From: Hymenobacter sp. YIM 151858-1
GTDB taxonomy: Bacteria; Bacteroidota; Bacteroidia; Cytophagales; Hymenobacteraceae
Direction: 5' to 3'
Length of the DNA stretch: 64,000 nucleotides
Assembly (NCBI RefSeq): GCF_025979705.1
Contig: NZ_CP110136.1
Coordinates: 1,240,001-1,304,000 of the forward strand
Shown: positions 8,809 to 16,750 of the stretch, in pieces
How positions within the stretch are numbered: the stretch's first letter is position 1
Layout of the letters: each line of letters begins with the position of its first letter
The notes under the pieces: model-generated
What the model was told of the DNA's origin: nothing
What the model saw: only the letters and a program-made list of their open reading frames with translations
Databases searched by the model: none
Program-made: the position numbers and the translations under genes

Positions 8809-9672
8809 TTAGCCCAGGTAAGGCTTCAGGGCTTTCGAACGCGAGGTGTGACGCAGGCGGCGAATAGCTTTTTCTTTGATCTGACGCACCCGCTCGCGGG
8901 TGAGGTTAAACTTCTCGCCGATTTCCTCGAGGGTTAGCGAGTGTTCACCGTTCAGGCCAAAATACAGCGTAATAACATCGGCTTCGCGCTTGGTGAGCGT
9001 GCTCAGGGCGCGCTGCACTTCCTTGCGCAGCGAGTCCGTCATCAGGCCGCTGTCGGGCGTTTCCTCGTCCTCGTTCTCCAGCACGTCGAGCAGGCGGTTT
9101 TCCTCGCCCTGCACGAACGGAGCATCTACCGACACGTGACGACCCGAAATCTTGAGCGTGTCGACCACCTCGGAGGTAGTCAGCTCCAGTACTTCGGCAA
9201 TTTCTTCGGGCGAAGGCTCACGCTCGAACTTCTGCTCCAGTTCCGAGAACGACTTGCTGATTTTGTTTAGCGAGCCAACGCGGTTGAGGGGCAAACGCAC
9301 GATACGCGACTGTTCGGCCAGTGCCTGCAGAATCGACTGGCGAATCCACCAAACAGCGTACGAAATGAATTTAAAACCGCGGGTTTCGTCGAAGCGCTTG
9401 GCAGCCTTAATCAGGCCGAGGTTGCCTTCGTTGATCAGGTCGCCCAGCGAGAGGCCCTGGTTCTGGTATTGCTTGGCCACCGATACCACGAAACGGAGGT
9501 TGGCCTTGGTGAGCTTTTCCAGCGCCTGCTGGTCGCCTTCCTTGATGCGCTGTGCCAGCGTAACCTCCTCGTCGGGAGTCAGCAGATCTACCTTACCAAT
9601 CTCCTGGAGGTACTTGTCCAGCGACTGGCTTTCGCGGTTGGTAATCTGCTTGCTGATTTTTAACTGTCTCAT
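8809..9672 (-). CDS. rpoD: Primary sigma factor (Bacteroidota RpoD)
   Basis: A 287-residue sigma-70 lacking the long acidic region 1.1 and the non-conserved insert, as is normal for the Bacteroidota housekeeping sigma. Seen in order: region 1.2 ([20 protein letters not shown]), region 2 with [20 protein letters not shown] and [10 protein letters not shown] for core binding and -7 recognition, region 3, and region 4.2 helix-turn-helix [21 protein letters not shown] near 245-265. It directs RNA polymerase to promoters of the TTG/TAnnTTTG type found in this window. The N-terminus [19 protein letters not shown] is the family start, ATG at 9672. Monocistronic by its own terminator. Confidence 0.96.
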   Translation of the reverse strand: MRQLKISKQITNRESQSLDKYLQEIGKVDLLTPDEEVTLAQRIKEGDQQALEKLTKANLRFVVSVAKQYQNQGLSLGDLINEGNLGLIKAAKRFDETRGFKFISYAVWWIRQSILQALAEQSRIVRLPLNRVGSLNKISKSFSELEQKFEREPSPEEIAEVLELTTSEVVDTLKISGRHVSVDAPFVQGEENRLLDVLENEDEETPDSGLMTDSLRKEVQRALSTLTKREADVITLYFGLNGEHSLTLEEIGEKFNLTRERVRQIKEKAIRRLRHTSRSKALKPYLG

Positions 9673-9811
9673 TGGGGACGGGCGCGGAAGTGGGTAAAAA
9701 GGTGCAGGTTGGTTACTAAAGGGTTAACCGACGGAACTGCGGTCAGATGGGGCTAACGCGCCCATCCGACCGAAAGTTCGTCTGCGTAAGATACTGACGC
9801 AGTTTGTGGTA

Positions 9812-12064
9812 TTAACGGTTGCCCTGAGGACGCTCCGACCGCTCACCACGCTCCGGACGCGGCCCCCGGTCGGGGCGCGGTCCACGATCGGGGCGCTCCG
9901 AGCGCTCCGGCCGTTCGCTGGGTTCTACGTAGCCTTCGGGCTTCGGTAGCAGGCTCTTCATCGACAAACGGAACTTGCCCGTCTTCTTGTCAACCTCCAC
10001 CAGCTGCACTTTCACTTCCTGGCCCACCTGCAGCACGCCGTCGAGCGAGGGCAGGCGGTCGTAGCTTACTTCCGAAATGTGGAGCAAGCCGTCTTTCCCG
10101 GGCATGAATTCCACAAAGGCGCCGTAAGCCTGAATCGAGCGCACCGTGCCGTCGTACGTTTCGCCAACCTCGGGCGTAGCGGCAATGCCGCGGATGCGGC
10201 TTACCGCAGCGGCCATGTCGTTGGCATTCGAGGTGTAGATGTACACGTGGCCCTTCTCGTCCTTCTCCTCAATGGTGATGGTGGCGTTGGTATCCTTCTG
10301 GATCTGCTGCACCACTTTGCCACCCGGGCCGATGATGGCGCCGATGTACTCCTTGTCAACCAGAATTTTGGTCGAGCGGGGCGTATGCGGCTTCATGTCT
10401 TCGGCCGGAGCGCTGATGGTCTTAGCCATTTCGCCCAGGATGTGCAGGCGGCCTTCGCGGGCTTGGTGCAGCGCCTTGGTCAGGATTTCGTTCGACAAGC
10501 CCTGGATTTTGATGTCCATCTGGCAAGCCACGATGCCCTTCTCCGTGCCGGTCACTTTGAAGTCCATGTCGCCGAGGTGGTCTTCGTCGCCCAGGATGTC
10601 CGACAGTACAGCGTACTCGCCGGTTTCTTTGTCCTGTACGAGACCCATGGCAATACCCGATACGGCAGCCTTCAGCTTAATACCGGCGTCCATCAGGGCC
10701 ATCGACGAAGCGCAAACCGTAGCCATCGATGAAGAGCCGTTCGACTCCAGGATGTCCGATACTACGCGGATCGTGTAGGGGTTCTCCTCCTCCGAAGGCA
10801 ACACCTTCTTGATCGAGCGCATGGCCAGGTTGCCGTGGCCAACCTCGCGGCGGCCGGGGCCGCGGTTGGGCTTCACCTCGCCGGTCGAGAAGGCCGGGAA
10901 GTTGTAGTGCAGCATAAACTTGTTGTAGCCCGACACCATGGCCGAGTCCACAATCTGCTCGTCGAGCTTGGTACCTAGGGCCACCGAAGTGAGCGACTGG
11001 GTTTCGCCGCGCGTGAACAGGGCTGAGCCGTGCGCACCGGGCAGGTAATTTACCTCACTCCAGATCGGGCGAATCTCCGTCAGCTGACGACCATCGAGGC
11101 GCGTGCGCTCCTTGATCATCATGTCGCGGATGGCCTTCTTCTCGGCCGAGCCGTAGTAGCGGCCGAACATCTTCAGGTCCAGCTCGGGGTTTTCGGCCAG
11201 CAGCTGCTCCAGCAGCGGCTTCTTAATGGCTGAGAACGACTCCTTGCGGCCGGCCTTGCTGGTGTTGCCCGATTTGGCAACCTCGTAGGCCTGCTGGTAC
11301 ACCGCGTCGTACACGCGCTGCTTCAGCTCCTCGTTTTCGTCGTACTTGGGGTACTCGCGCTTCACGTGGGATTTCTCCACGGCGGCGCCCAGCTCCTGCT
11401 GCACCCGAATCTGTTCTTTGATGGCTTCGTGGGCGAAAGCAATGGCCTCAACCATTTCTTCCTCGCTCACTTCGTTCATCTCGCCTTCCACCATGGCCAC
11501 CGAATCGATGGTAGCCCCCACAATGAGGTCGATGTCGGCACGCTCGATGTCCGAAGTCTTGGGGTTGATCTGCAGCTGGCCGTCGATGCGGGCTACGCGA
11601 ACCTCCGAGATGGGGCCGGCAAAAGGAATGTCCGAAACCGACAGCGCAGCCGAGGCAGCCAGCGCGGCCAGCGCGTCAGGCTGAACGTCTTTGTCGGCCG
11701 AAATCAGCGAAATCATCACCTGCACCTCGTAGTGATAGTCCTTGGGGAACATCGGGCGCAGGATGCGGTCAACGAGGCGCGATACCAGCACTTCGTAATC
11801 CGACAGGCGGCCTTCGCGGCGCTGGAACGAACCGGGGATCTTGCCGGCACCGCCGAATTTCTCCTGGTAATCCACCGATAGCGGCAGGAAGTCGACGCCT
11901 TCGCGCTGCGAGGGCTGCGAAACCACCGTGGCCAGCAGCATGGCGTCGCCGAGGCGAACTACTACTGCACCGTCGGCAAACTTGGCCAGTTTACCTGTTT
12001 CGATGGAAATCTGCCGACCGTCCGGCAGGGTGATGTTTTTGGTAACCGCGTTGTAAGGAGACAT
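9812..12064 (-). CDS. pnp: Polyribonucleotide nucleotidyltransferase (PNPase)
   Basis: A 750-residue 3'-5' phosphorolytic exoribonuclease. Two RNase PH domains with an intervening helical domain fill residues 1-540, a KH domain (KEYIGAIIGPGGKVVQQIQ) lies near 560-615, and an S1 domain (GTVRSIQAYGAFVEFMPGK) near 630-700. It works as a trimer in mRNA decay. The C-terminus is an unusual Arg/Pro/Glu/Gly-rich tail of about 35 residues built from repeats such as RPDRGPRP, probably disordered. Start ATG at 12064 (MSPYNAVTKN); the frame stays open to 12121 but those residues are not family-like. It follows rpsO in the conserved rpsO-pnp order, with the rpsO terminator between. Confidence 0.96.
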   Translation of the reverse strand: MSPYNAVTKNITLPDGRQISIETGKLAKFADGAVVVRLGDAMLLATVVSQPSQREGVDFLPLSVDYQEKFGGAGKIPGSFQRREGRLSDYEVLVSRLVDRILRPMFPKDYHYEVQVMISLISADKDVQPDALAALAASAALSVSDIPFAGPISEVRVARIDGQLQINPKTSDIERADIDLIVGATIDSVAMVEGEMNEVSEEEMVEAIAFAHEAIKEQIRVQQELGAAVEKSHVKREYPKYDENEELKQRVYDAVYQQAYEVAKSGNTSKAGRKESFSAIKKPLLEQLLAENPELDLKMFGRYYGSAEKKAIRDMMIKERTRLDGRQLTEIRPIWSEVNYLPGAHGSALFTRGETQSLTSVALGTKLDEQIVDSAMVSGYNKFMLHYNFPAFSTGEVKPNRGPGRREVGHGNLAMRSIKKVLPSEEENPYTIRVVSDILESNGSSSMATVCASSMALMDAGIKLKAAVSGIAMGLVQDKETGEYAVLSDILGDEDHLGDMDFKVTGTEKGIVACQMDIKIQGLSNEILTKALHQAREGRLHILGEMAKTISAPAEDMKPHTPRSTKILVDKEYIGAIIGPGGKVVQQIQKDTNATITIEEKDEKGHVYIYTSNANDMAAAVSRIRGIAATPEVGETYDGTVRSIQAYGAFVEFMPGKDGLLHISEVSYDRLPSLDGVLQVGQEVKVQLVEVDKKTGKFRLSMKSLLPKPEGYVEPSERPERSERPDRGPRPDRGPRPERGERSERPQGNR

Positions 12065-12193
12065 TCCTTCAGGGTAGCTTTTGATGATGGACAGCTTGGG
12101 GCAGCGAAACCACACCTGCATTCAGGTATGGGAATTCCGGCTCTGTTGTAAAAGAACGCGCCCGGCCAACAAGGTGTGCCGGGCAGCGCAAAA

Positions 12194-12228
12194 AAAGTAG
12201 GGAACCCGGCCGGCGGGCTCCCTACTTT
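12194..12228 (-). terminator. Terminator/attenuator between rpsO and pnp
   Basis: AAAGTAGGGA and TCCCTACTTT form the base of a long GC-rich stem, followed by T7 on the minus strand, 12 bases after the rpsO stop. As pnp lies downstream on the same strand, it may act as a partial terminator. Confidence 0.88.
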
Positions 12229-12239
12229 CCTGGAGTGGG

Positions 12240-12515
12240 TTACTTGCGGATGCCCAACTCCTTGATAATCGCACGGTAGCGGTTGATTTCGCGGTTCTGC
12301 AGGTAATTCAGCAGACGGCGACGCTTACCTACCAGCTTGAGCAGGCCCAGACGGGTCGAGAAGTCTTTTTTGTTGACTTTCAGGTGCTCCGTCAGGTGAT
12401 TGATGCGAGTGGTGAACAGGGCAATTTGCGATTCGGCCGAACCAGTGTCGGTTTTGGTTTTGGCAACGCCGTGCTGTTCGAAGATAGCCTGCTTGGCTTC
12501 GGTAGTGAGTTTCAT
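12240..12515 (-). CDS. rpsO: 30S ribosomal protein S15
   Basis: A 91-residue protein of the usual S15 length. Diagnostic segments are [23 protein letters not shown] and [19 protein letters not shown]15 binds the central domain of 16S rRNA early in 30S assembly and in E. coli represses its own translation. ATG at 12515. The gene is followed by pnp, the conserved neighbour order in many bacteria. A good promoter (TTG-N20-TACCTTTG) lies about 80 bases upstream, overlapping the terminator of the preceding gene. Confidence 0.97.
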   Translation of the reverse strand: MKLTTEAKQAIFEQHGVAKTKTDTGSAESQIALFTTRINHLTEHLKVNKKDFSTRLGLLKLVGKRRRLLNYLQNREINRYRAIIKELGIRK

Positions 12516-12596
12516 CTGCAGATAGGGAGAAAGCCCCGTCTTGGATTAAGATGTTGGGAAAAACAAAAACGCGGGCTACACAGCCTAGCGTGGCCG

Positions 12597-12627
12597 CAAA
12601 GGTAAATAAAAAACCGAAGCGGCCCAA
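12597..12627 (-). promoter_or_regulatory. Promoter of rpsO (Bacteroidota type)
   Basis: On the minus strand TTG (12627-12625) is followed after 20 bases by TACCTTTG (12604-12597). The -33 element lies within the terminator stem of the upstream lptF/G-type gene. Confidence 0.65.
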
Positions 12628-12661
12628 CCCGGTGGCAGAAACCTGCCGGGTTGGGCCGCTT
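12617..12661 (-). terminator. Intrinsic terminator of the LptF/LptG gene
   Basis: A perfect 16-bp stem (AAGCGGCCCAACCCGG and its complement) with a 13-base loop, followed on the minus strand by TTTTTTATTT. Confidence 0.9.
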
Positions 12662-12679
12662 GCTTGGGCCAGTGGCACA

Positions 12680-14119
12680 TTAGCCGGCTACCGGCTCGGC
12701 GCGTTTGCTAAACCACCGGGGCAAGCGGCGCGACAACCGGTACCAGAAATCCACCTCAAACAAACTGGAGTCGCGGCGGGCTTGGTACAAAAAGAACAGG
12801 CCAGCGGGCAGCAGCAGGCAGTTTGCCATCCACATGCCCAAGCCAATGGGCATTACCGACTCGCGCCCGTACTTCTCACCGATGATCGACACCACGTAGA
12901 ACACGATGAAAAAGAGAATCGACACGAGCACGGGCACCCCCAGCCCGCCCTTTTTGATGATGGCACCTAGGGGGGCTCCGATCAGGAACATCACCAGGAT
13001 AGCCACCGATTGGGTGTACTTGCGAAACACCTCGATGCGGTAGTTACCAGCCTCGCGCGCGGTGCCGCTGATGCGCTCGGCGTAGCTGCTCACGAACGCC
13101 CGCATGTTGCGGGCCCGGTTGGCGGCGTTCTGGGCCATGTTGGCGGTAAGCGGCGGAATGGACTTATCGGACAGCTGCAGGTTAGCCATTCGCTTATCCA
13201 GCGCCTGGCCGGTGGTATCAAACCGCTGATACAAAAAGTACGGATTGACTTGCCCGGCTACCTGGTACCGCTCGCGCTGCAGCTGCCGGTGCAACGAGTC
13301 GACAAAGCCCTGCAGCTGGGGTATGGTAAGCATGATCTTGTTCTCCTTAAACAAGTCCTCCTTGGTGCGGTCGAGGCTGAAGGACGCCAGAGAAAAGATG
13401 ATATCGGTCCGGTCGAAGCTCTGCTGCAGGAAACCGGCCCCGGTACGGTCGCGGGCGGTAGGCTGCTCCACGTACTTGCGTCCGTGAAAAAGCTCCAGCC
13501 CTAGGTACTGCCCGTTGAAGCGCGTGGCCATGCGCCCGGAGTCGGCGAGCATCATGGCCACATTACCCGTGTTGCCGCTATGGTCGTAAATCATCACGCC
13601 GTAGAGCTTCTCCCCGTTTTCGCCGCCTTTTCGGTTGACTTTGATTGTATAGCCCGGTATGCCGTTGTAGAATACGCCCTCACGGATGTCCAGCGCTAGC
13701 TTCTGCTGGCGCACGTCCCACAGCAGGCTATAAGCCTTGAGATTGGCCTTAGGCACAATGGTGTTGTTGAACCAGAACGCAAAGCCAGCCAGCAAGGCGC
13801 TAAAAAGCATCACCGGCCGCAGAATGCGCACCAGCGACACCCCCGAGGTTTTGATGGCCGTGAGCTCGTGGTGCTCCCCTAGGTTGCCATACGTCATCAA
13901 CGACGAGAGCAGCACGGCCAGGGGCAACGAAATCGGCACGATGAGCACGCTGAAATACATCAGCAGCTGCAGAATCACGCCCGTGCCCAAGTCCTTCCCG
14001 ACGAGGTCGTCGAGGTACTTCATCATGGTTTGGGTAAGGAAGACAAACTCCACCACCGCAAACGTGAGCAGGAATGGACCAATAAAGGCCCGCAAAATCA
14101 GCTTATCGAGTTTTTTCAT
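12680..14119 (-). CDS. LptF/LptG family permease (YjgP/YjgQ)
   Basis: A 479-residue inner-membrane protein. Three N-terminal membrane segments (about 10-35, 50-80, 100-122) precede a large soluble periplasmic domain with a jellyroll-like composition, and three more segments (about 370-450) end the protein. This is the LptF/LptG plan; together with LptB2 they power extraction of lipopolysaccharide from the inner membrane. The motif GEHHELTAIKTSGVSLVRIL after segment 2 is the coupling-helix region that contacts LptB. Which of the two it is cannot be told from the sequence. The soluble domain is longer than in E. coli, as is usual for Bacteroidota. A TACCTTTG box lies at 14161-14168. Confidence 0.9.
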   Translation of the reverse strand: MKKLDKLILRAFIGPFLLTFAVVEFVFLTQTMMKYLDDLVGKDLGTGVILQLLMYFSVLIVPISLPLAVLLSSLMTYGNLGEHHELTAIKTSGVSLVRILRPVMLFSALLAGFAFWFNNTIVPKANLKAYSLLWDVRQQKLALDIREGVFYNGIPGYTIKVNRKGGENGEKLYGVMIYDHSGNTGNVAMMLADSGRMATRFNGQYLGLELFHGRKYVEQPTARDRTGAGFLQQSFDRTDIIFSLASFSLDRTKEDLFKENKIMLTIPQLQGFVDSLHRQLQRERYQVAGQVNPYFLYQRFDTTGQALDKRMANLQLSDKSIPPLTANMAQNAANRARNMRAFVSSYAERISGTAREAGNYRIEVFRKYTQSVAILVMFLIGAPLGAIIKKGGLGVPVLVSILFFIVFYVVSIIGEKYGRESVMPIGLGMWMANCLLLPAGLFFLYQARRDSSLFEVDFWYRLSRRLPRWFSKRAEPVAG

Positions 14120-14160
14120 GCCAGAGTAGGCCGTTTAGGCACCCAACGCCCAAGCGGCGG

Positions 14161-14187
14161 CAAAGGTATGCCACGCCGGCTCCGCAA
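14161..14187 (-). promoter_or_regulatory. Possible promoter of the LptF/LptG gene
   Basis: TACCTTTG (minus strand, 14168-14161) with a TTG 16 bases upstream (14187-14185); the spacing is shorter than the usual 19. Confidence 0.4.
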
Positions 14188-14200
14188 CCTTCGGGCCAGC

Positions 14201-14248
14201 AAAAAAGGAGCGGCTACCACCCTTTTTGGGGGTGGCTCCTCTCCTTTT
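14201..14248 (-). terminator. Intrinsic terminator of the START-like gene
   Basis: An imperfect stem (AAAGGAG..ACCACCC pairing with GGGTGG..CTCCTTT) followed by a T-run on the minus strand; 28 bases past the stop. Confidence 0.75.
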
Positions 14249-14275
14249 AGCCAACAATCGCAAAGTAGTTTTAGC

Positions 14276-14689
14276 TCATCCGCCCACCAATTCGCGCAGG
14301 TTTTGCAAGAGGTTATCCCACATTTCCTGCAGTTCGATATCATCGGTTTCCTCTGAGTAGTCGACGATGCGCAGGTAAATCTCCTGCGTCAGCTCCGACG
14401 ACTCAATCATGAAGTCCAGGTAATTCGCATCGGGCATGTGACCGCGCTCCGGCGACAGGAACACGTAACGCACCGAGCGGTTCGTACGCTGCGACGTCAT
14501 CTCGGCCAGGTGGTGCTGGTTGTCCCACACGAAATCAAACGTGTGTTGATCGAGCATGATTACATCCTGGCAGAACCACTGCCGCAGCCCAGAGGCCGAG
14601 GCCAGGTAAGGATAAAGGATTTTAGGGGATGCATTAATCGCGTACTCTTGTACGAAGCGGTGTTTAGAGCGGATGGCGGAGAGAGGCAT
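14276..14689 (-). CDS. START-like domain protein
   Basis: A 137-residue soluble protein with the helix-grip pattern of the Bacteroidota START-like family: FVQEYAINASPKILYPYLAS at the N-terminus, GLRQWFCQDV, VWDNQHHLAEM, and an acidic C-terminal helix IELQEMWDNLLQNLRELVGG. Related AHSA1/START folds bind hydrophobic ligands, but no ligand or role is known for this group. ATG at 14689 (MPLSAIRSKHRF) gives the typical start; the longer frame to 14740 overlaps the promoter. It is divergent from the tRNA-Met gene, with facing promoters in the 140-base gap. Confidence 0.82.
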   Translation of the reverse strand: MPLSAIRSKHRFVQEYAINASPKILYPYLASASGLRQWFCQDVIMLDQHTFDFVWDNQHHLAEMTSQRTNRSVRYVFLSPERGHMPDANYLDFMIESSELTQEIYLRIVDYSEETDDIELQEMWDNLLQNLRELVGG

Positions 14690-14753
14690 AGGCAATTGCA
14701 GAAACCAACAAAAATTATCGCCGCTGGCTTTCAGCCACATTGACGGCCAGCGG

Positions 14754-14782
14754 CAAGATACACGTAGTTTTTTTCCGTCAAA
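14754..14782 (-). promoter_or_regulatory. Promoter of the START-like gene
   Basis: Minus strand TTTG (14782-14779), 18-base spacer, TATCTTG (14760-14754), one base short of the TAnnTTTG consensus; 65 bases upstream of the ATG. Confidence 0.45.
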
Positions 14783-14784
14783 GG

Positions 14785-14816
14785 TTGCACCGCGTTAAAT
14801 CTTCCCTTTACCTTTG
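14785..14816 (+). promoter_or_regulatory. Promoter of tRNA-Met
   Basis: TTG at 14785-14787, 21-base spacer, TACCTTTG at 14809-14816. The -7 box ends 14 bases before the mature tRNA 5' end, a fitting distance. Confidence 0.6.
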
Positions 14817-14830
14817 CGCCACTAAACCAC

Positions 14831-14904
14831 GGCGGGGTAGCTCAGTTGGTTAGAGCACAGGATTCATAACCCTGAGGCCACGAGTTCAAATCTCGTCCCC
14901 GCTA
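14831..14904 (+). tRNA. tRNA-Met (anticodon CAT)
   Basis: A 74-base cloverleaf: acceptor GGCGGGG / CCCCGCT, D arm GCTC..GAGC, anticodon loop TTCATAA with CAT, variable loop, T arm ACGAG-TTCAAAT-CTCGT, discriminator A. No CCA is encoded. The anticodon stem has an A-C opposition next to the loop. It looks like elongator methionine tRNA; a CAT-anticodon isoleucine tRNA modified to lysidine cannot be excluded, and the initiator type is unlikely because the stem lacks three consecutive G-C pairs. Confidence 0.93.
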
Positions 14905-14910
14905 CAGCGA

Positions 14911-14942
14911 AAAACCGCCCTTCGGAAACGAGGGGCGGTTTT
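14911..14942 (+). terminator. Terminator of tRNA-Met
   Basis: AAAACCGCCC pairs with GGGCGGTTTT around a 12-base loop; starts seven bases after the tRNA. Confidence 0.88.
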
Positions 14943-15127
14943 GTCGTTTATAACCATTTCGCCTCTGGCCAGTAAGCTGCACGCAACGGCTTGGGAATGG
15001 TTTGGCAATAGGTGTGACCAGCCGGGCCTTATACGCGGGCTGCACATGCTTTAATAAAGCTGCGAGCAGGAGCCTAGTACCCTACCCTTGCCCAAGGGCT
15101 ATACCCGCTGCACAGGGCTAAAAACAA

Positions 15128-15156
15128 CAACGCCCAGCTGAATGAGCTGGGCGTTG
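15128..15156 (-). terminator. Terminator of the thrS-infC-rpmI-rplT operon
   Basis: CAACGCCCAGCT / AGCTGGGCGTTG, a perfect 12-bp stem with 5-base loop, 23 bases after rplT, followed on the minus strand by TTGTTTTTAG. Confidence 0.9.
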
Positions 15157-15179
15157 CATCTAGGCAGGGAAAGCGAAGC

Positions 15180-15527
15180 TTACGCTTTTACTTTCTCGAT
15201 GATGGATTTGAAAGCCTCGGGGTGGTTCAGGGCGAGGTCGGCCAGAACTTTGCGGTTCAGGTCGATGCCAGCCTTTTTCAGGCCGCCCATAAACTGCGAA
15301 TACGACAGGCCGTACTGACGGGCACCGGCGTTGATACGCTGGATCCACAGGGCACGGAACTCGCGCTTCTTAACCTTACGGTCGCGGTAGGCATACAGCA
15401 GACCTTTCTCAACGGCATTTTTAGCTACCGTCCATACATTTTTGCGACGGCCGAAGTAACCTTTGGCCAGGCGCATTACCTTTTTGCGACGGTGGCGCGA
15501 GGCCACGTTATTGACGCTTCTTGGCAT
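15180..15527 (-). CDS. rplT: 50S ribosomal protein L20
   Basis: A 115-residue, very basic protein with the L20 signature [21 protein letters not shown] and [21 protein letters not shown]20 binds 23S rRNA domain II early in 50S assembly and in E. coli controls translation of rpmI-rplT by binding the mRNA. ATG at 15527. It is the last gene of the thrS-infC-rpmI-rplT cluster; the 106-base gap after rpmI could hold such a leader, but no clear structure was identified. Confidence 0.97.
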   Translation of the reverse strand: MPRSVNNVASRHRRKKVMRLAKGYFGRRKNVWTVAKNAVEKGLLYAYRDRKVKKREFRALWIQRINAGARQYGLSYSQFMGGLKKAGIDLNRKVLADLALNHPEAFKSIIEKVKA

Positions 15528-15633
15528 AACCTACTTGTTTTTGGCGGCCGGTGCCTGCTTACTGGTTAAGCGGCTTGGCTGATGACCGGACGCCGGGTTT
15601 GAAAATAATTACAGCGGGAGACGAATCCGCCGC

Positions 15634-15828
15634 TTAGAGAACCAGCATGTCCTTTACGCGCGGCATATCGGCCGAGCTTACCAGGGTCACGTGGGTCAGG
15701 TTGCGCTTGCGCTTGGTGCTCTTCTTGGTAAGAATGTGCGACTTGTACGCGTGCTTGCGCTTTACTTTGCCCGTGCCGGTCAGCGAGAAACGCTTTTTGG
15801 CGCCGGACTTAGTCTTCATCTTCGGCAT
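15634..15828 (-). CDS. rpmI: 50S ribosomal protein L35
   Basis: A 64-residue basic protein matching L35: [20 protein letters not shown] at the start and [11 protein letters not shown] in the middle. The ATG at 15828 is the family start; the frame runs open to 15897 but the extra residues are unrelated. Positioned between infC and rplT in the conserved order. Confidence 0.96.
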   Translation of the reverse strand: MPKMKTKSGAKKRFSLTGTGKVKRKHAYKSHILTKKSTKRKRNLTHVTLVSSADMPRVKDMLVL

Positions 15829-15923
15829 TTTGAAACAGTTAAGAAGTAAAACAACAACGGCGGCCGGCTGCCTAGGGCCGGCTCGCCTGAAAGTCATAGC
15901 GGCTCACGCCGCGGAGTAGCTGG

Positions 15924-16568
15924 TTATTCGGCGGCCTCGTTGGTTGCGGGGGCTTTAGCCTCTTTCCCGCCTTCCTTCGGAGCAGCGGCCGTAGCAGCTG
16001 GCTTAGGCGCAGCAGGCTTGGCCACCACAGCCTTCGGAGCAAGGTACAAGAACATGCGCTTGCCTTCCAGCTTCGGTAGCTGCTCTACTTTCGCTAAGTC
16101 CTCGAGAGCCTGAGCAAACTTGAGCAACAGAATTTCGCCACGCTCTTTGAAGACAATAGAGCGACCCACGAAGTGTACGTACGCCTTAATCTTGGCACCC
16201 TCGCGCAGGAATTCCTGGGCGTGCTTCAGCTTAAAGGCAAAATCGTGGTCGTCGGTGTTGGGTCCGAAACGAATCTCCTTCACCACCACCTTCGTCTGCT
16301 TGGCCTTCATCTCGCGCGTGCGCTTCTTCTGCTCGTATTTAAACTTCGAGTAGTCGATAACGCGGCACACAGGCGGAACGGCCGTGGGAGAAATCTCCAC
16401 GAGGTCCAGACCTTGCTGCTCGGCCATGCGGCGGGCTTGGTCAGTGGGATAAATGCCCTGCTCCACGTTTTCGCCGACGAGGCGTACTTCGCGGGCCGTA
16501 ATCTTGCTATTGATTTTGAACGGCTCCTCCACTTGGCGCGGAGGGAGGCGGCGGTTGGGGGTTCTGAT
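15924..16568 (-). CDS. infC: Translation initiation factor IF-3, probable AUC start
   Basis: IF-3 prevents premature joining of ribosomal subunits and proofreads the start codon. Seen: N-domain [28 protein letters not shown], linker [18 protein letters not shown]-domain [22 protein letters not shown] roughly 40-residue Ala/Pro/Lys tail extends past the usual end. No ATG lies before the N-domain. The first standard start is GTG at 16532, which truncates the basic leader. Twelve codons upstream an in-frame ATC (16566-16568) follows a TAA four codons earlier and yields the family-like basic leader [11 protein letters not shown], for 214 residues. IF-3 genes are known for AUU or AUC starts that allow autoregulation, so I favour ATC. 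Second gene of the thrS operon. Confidence 0.93.
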   Translation of the reverse strand: MRTPNRRLPPRQVEEPFKINSKITAREVRLVGENVEQGIYPTDQARRMAEQQGLDLVEISPTAVPPVCRVIDYSKFKYEQKKRTREMKAKQTKVVVKEIRFGPNTDDHDFAFKLKHAQEFLREGAKIKAYVHFVGRSIVFKERGEILLLKFAQALEDLAKVEQLPKLEGKRMFLYLAPKAVVAKPAAPKPAATAAAPKEGGKEAKAPATNEAAE

Positions 16569-16685
16569 ATGCTTATCTGTTTAGGTGAAACGAGATCGGG
16601 CAAACAGCTGGAATGCGGCCGAAGGCAACGCAATCAACTATTTGAGCGGGCGAATATCCGGCAATTTTCCCGAACGACAAAATTC

Positions 16686-16716
16686 AGCCCGCCGGAAACA
16701 GCGTTTCCGGCGGGCT
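16686..16716 (-). terminator. Hairpin between thrS and infC
   Basis: A perfect 14-bp stem AGCCCGCCGGAAAC / GTTTCCGGCGGGCT with a 3-base loop. On the minus strand it is followed only by GAATTTTG, so it may be a partial terminator that lowers read-through from thrS into infC-rpmI-rplT. Confidence 0.75.
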
Positions 16717-16750
16717 GCGCAGGTTTGCTGACCTGCAAGTTGTAAAACGG

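Noticed and set aside
14831-14904. Initiator tRNA-fMet
   Set aside because: The anticodon stem lacks the three G-C pairs of initiators and the acceptor end is paired as in elongators.
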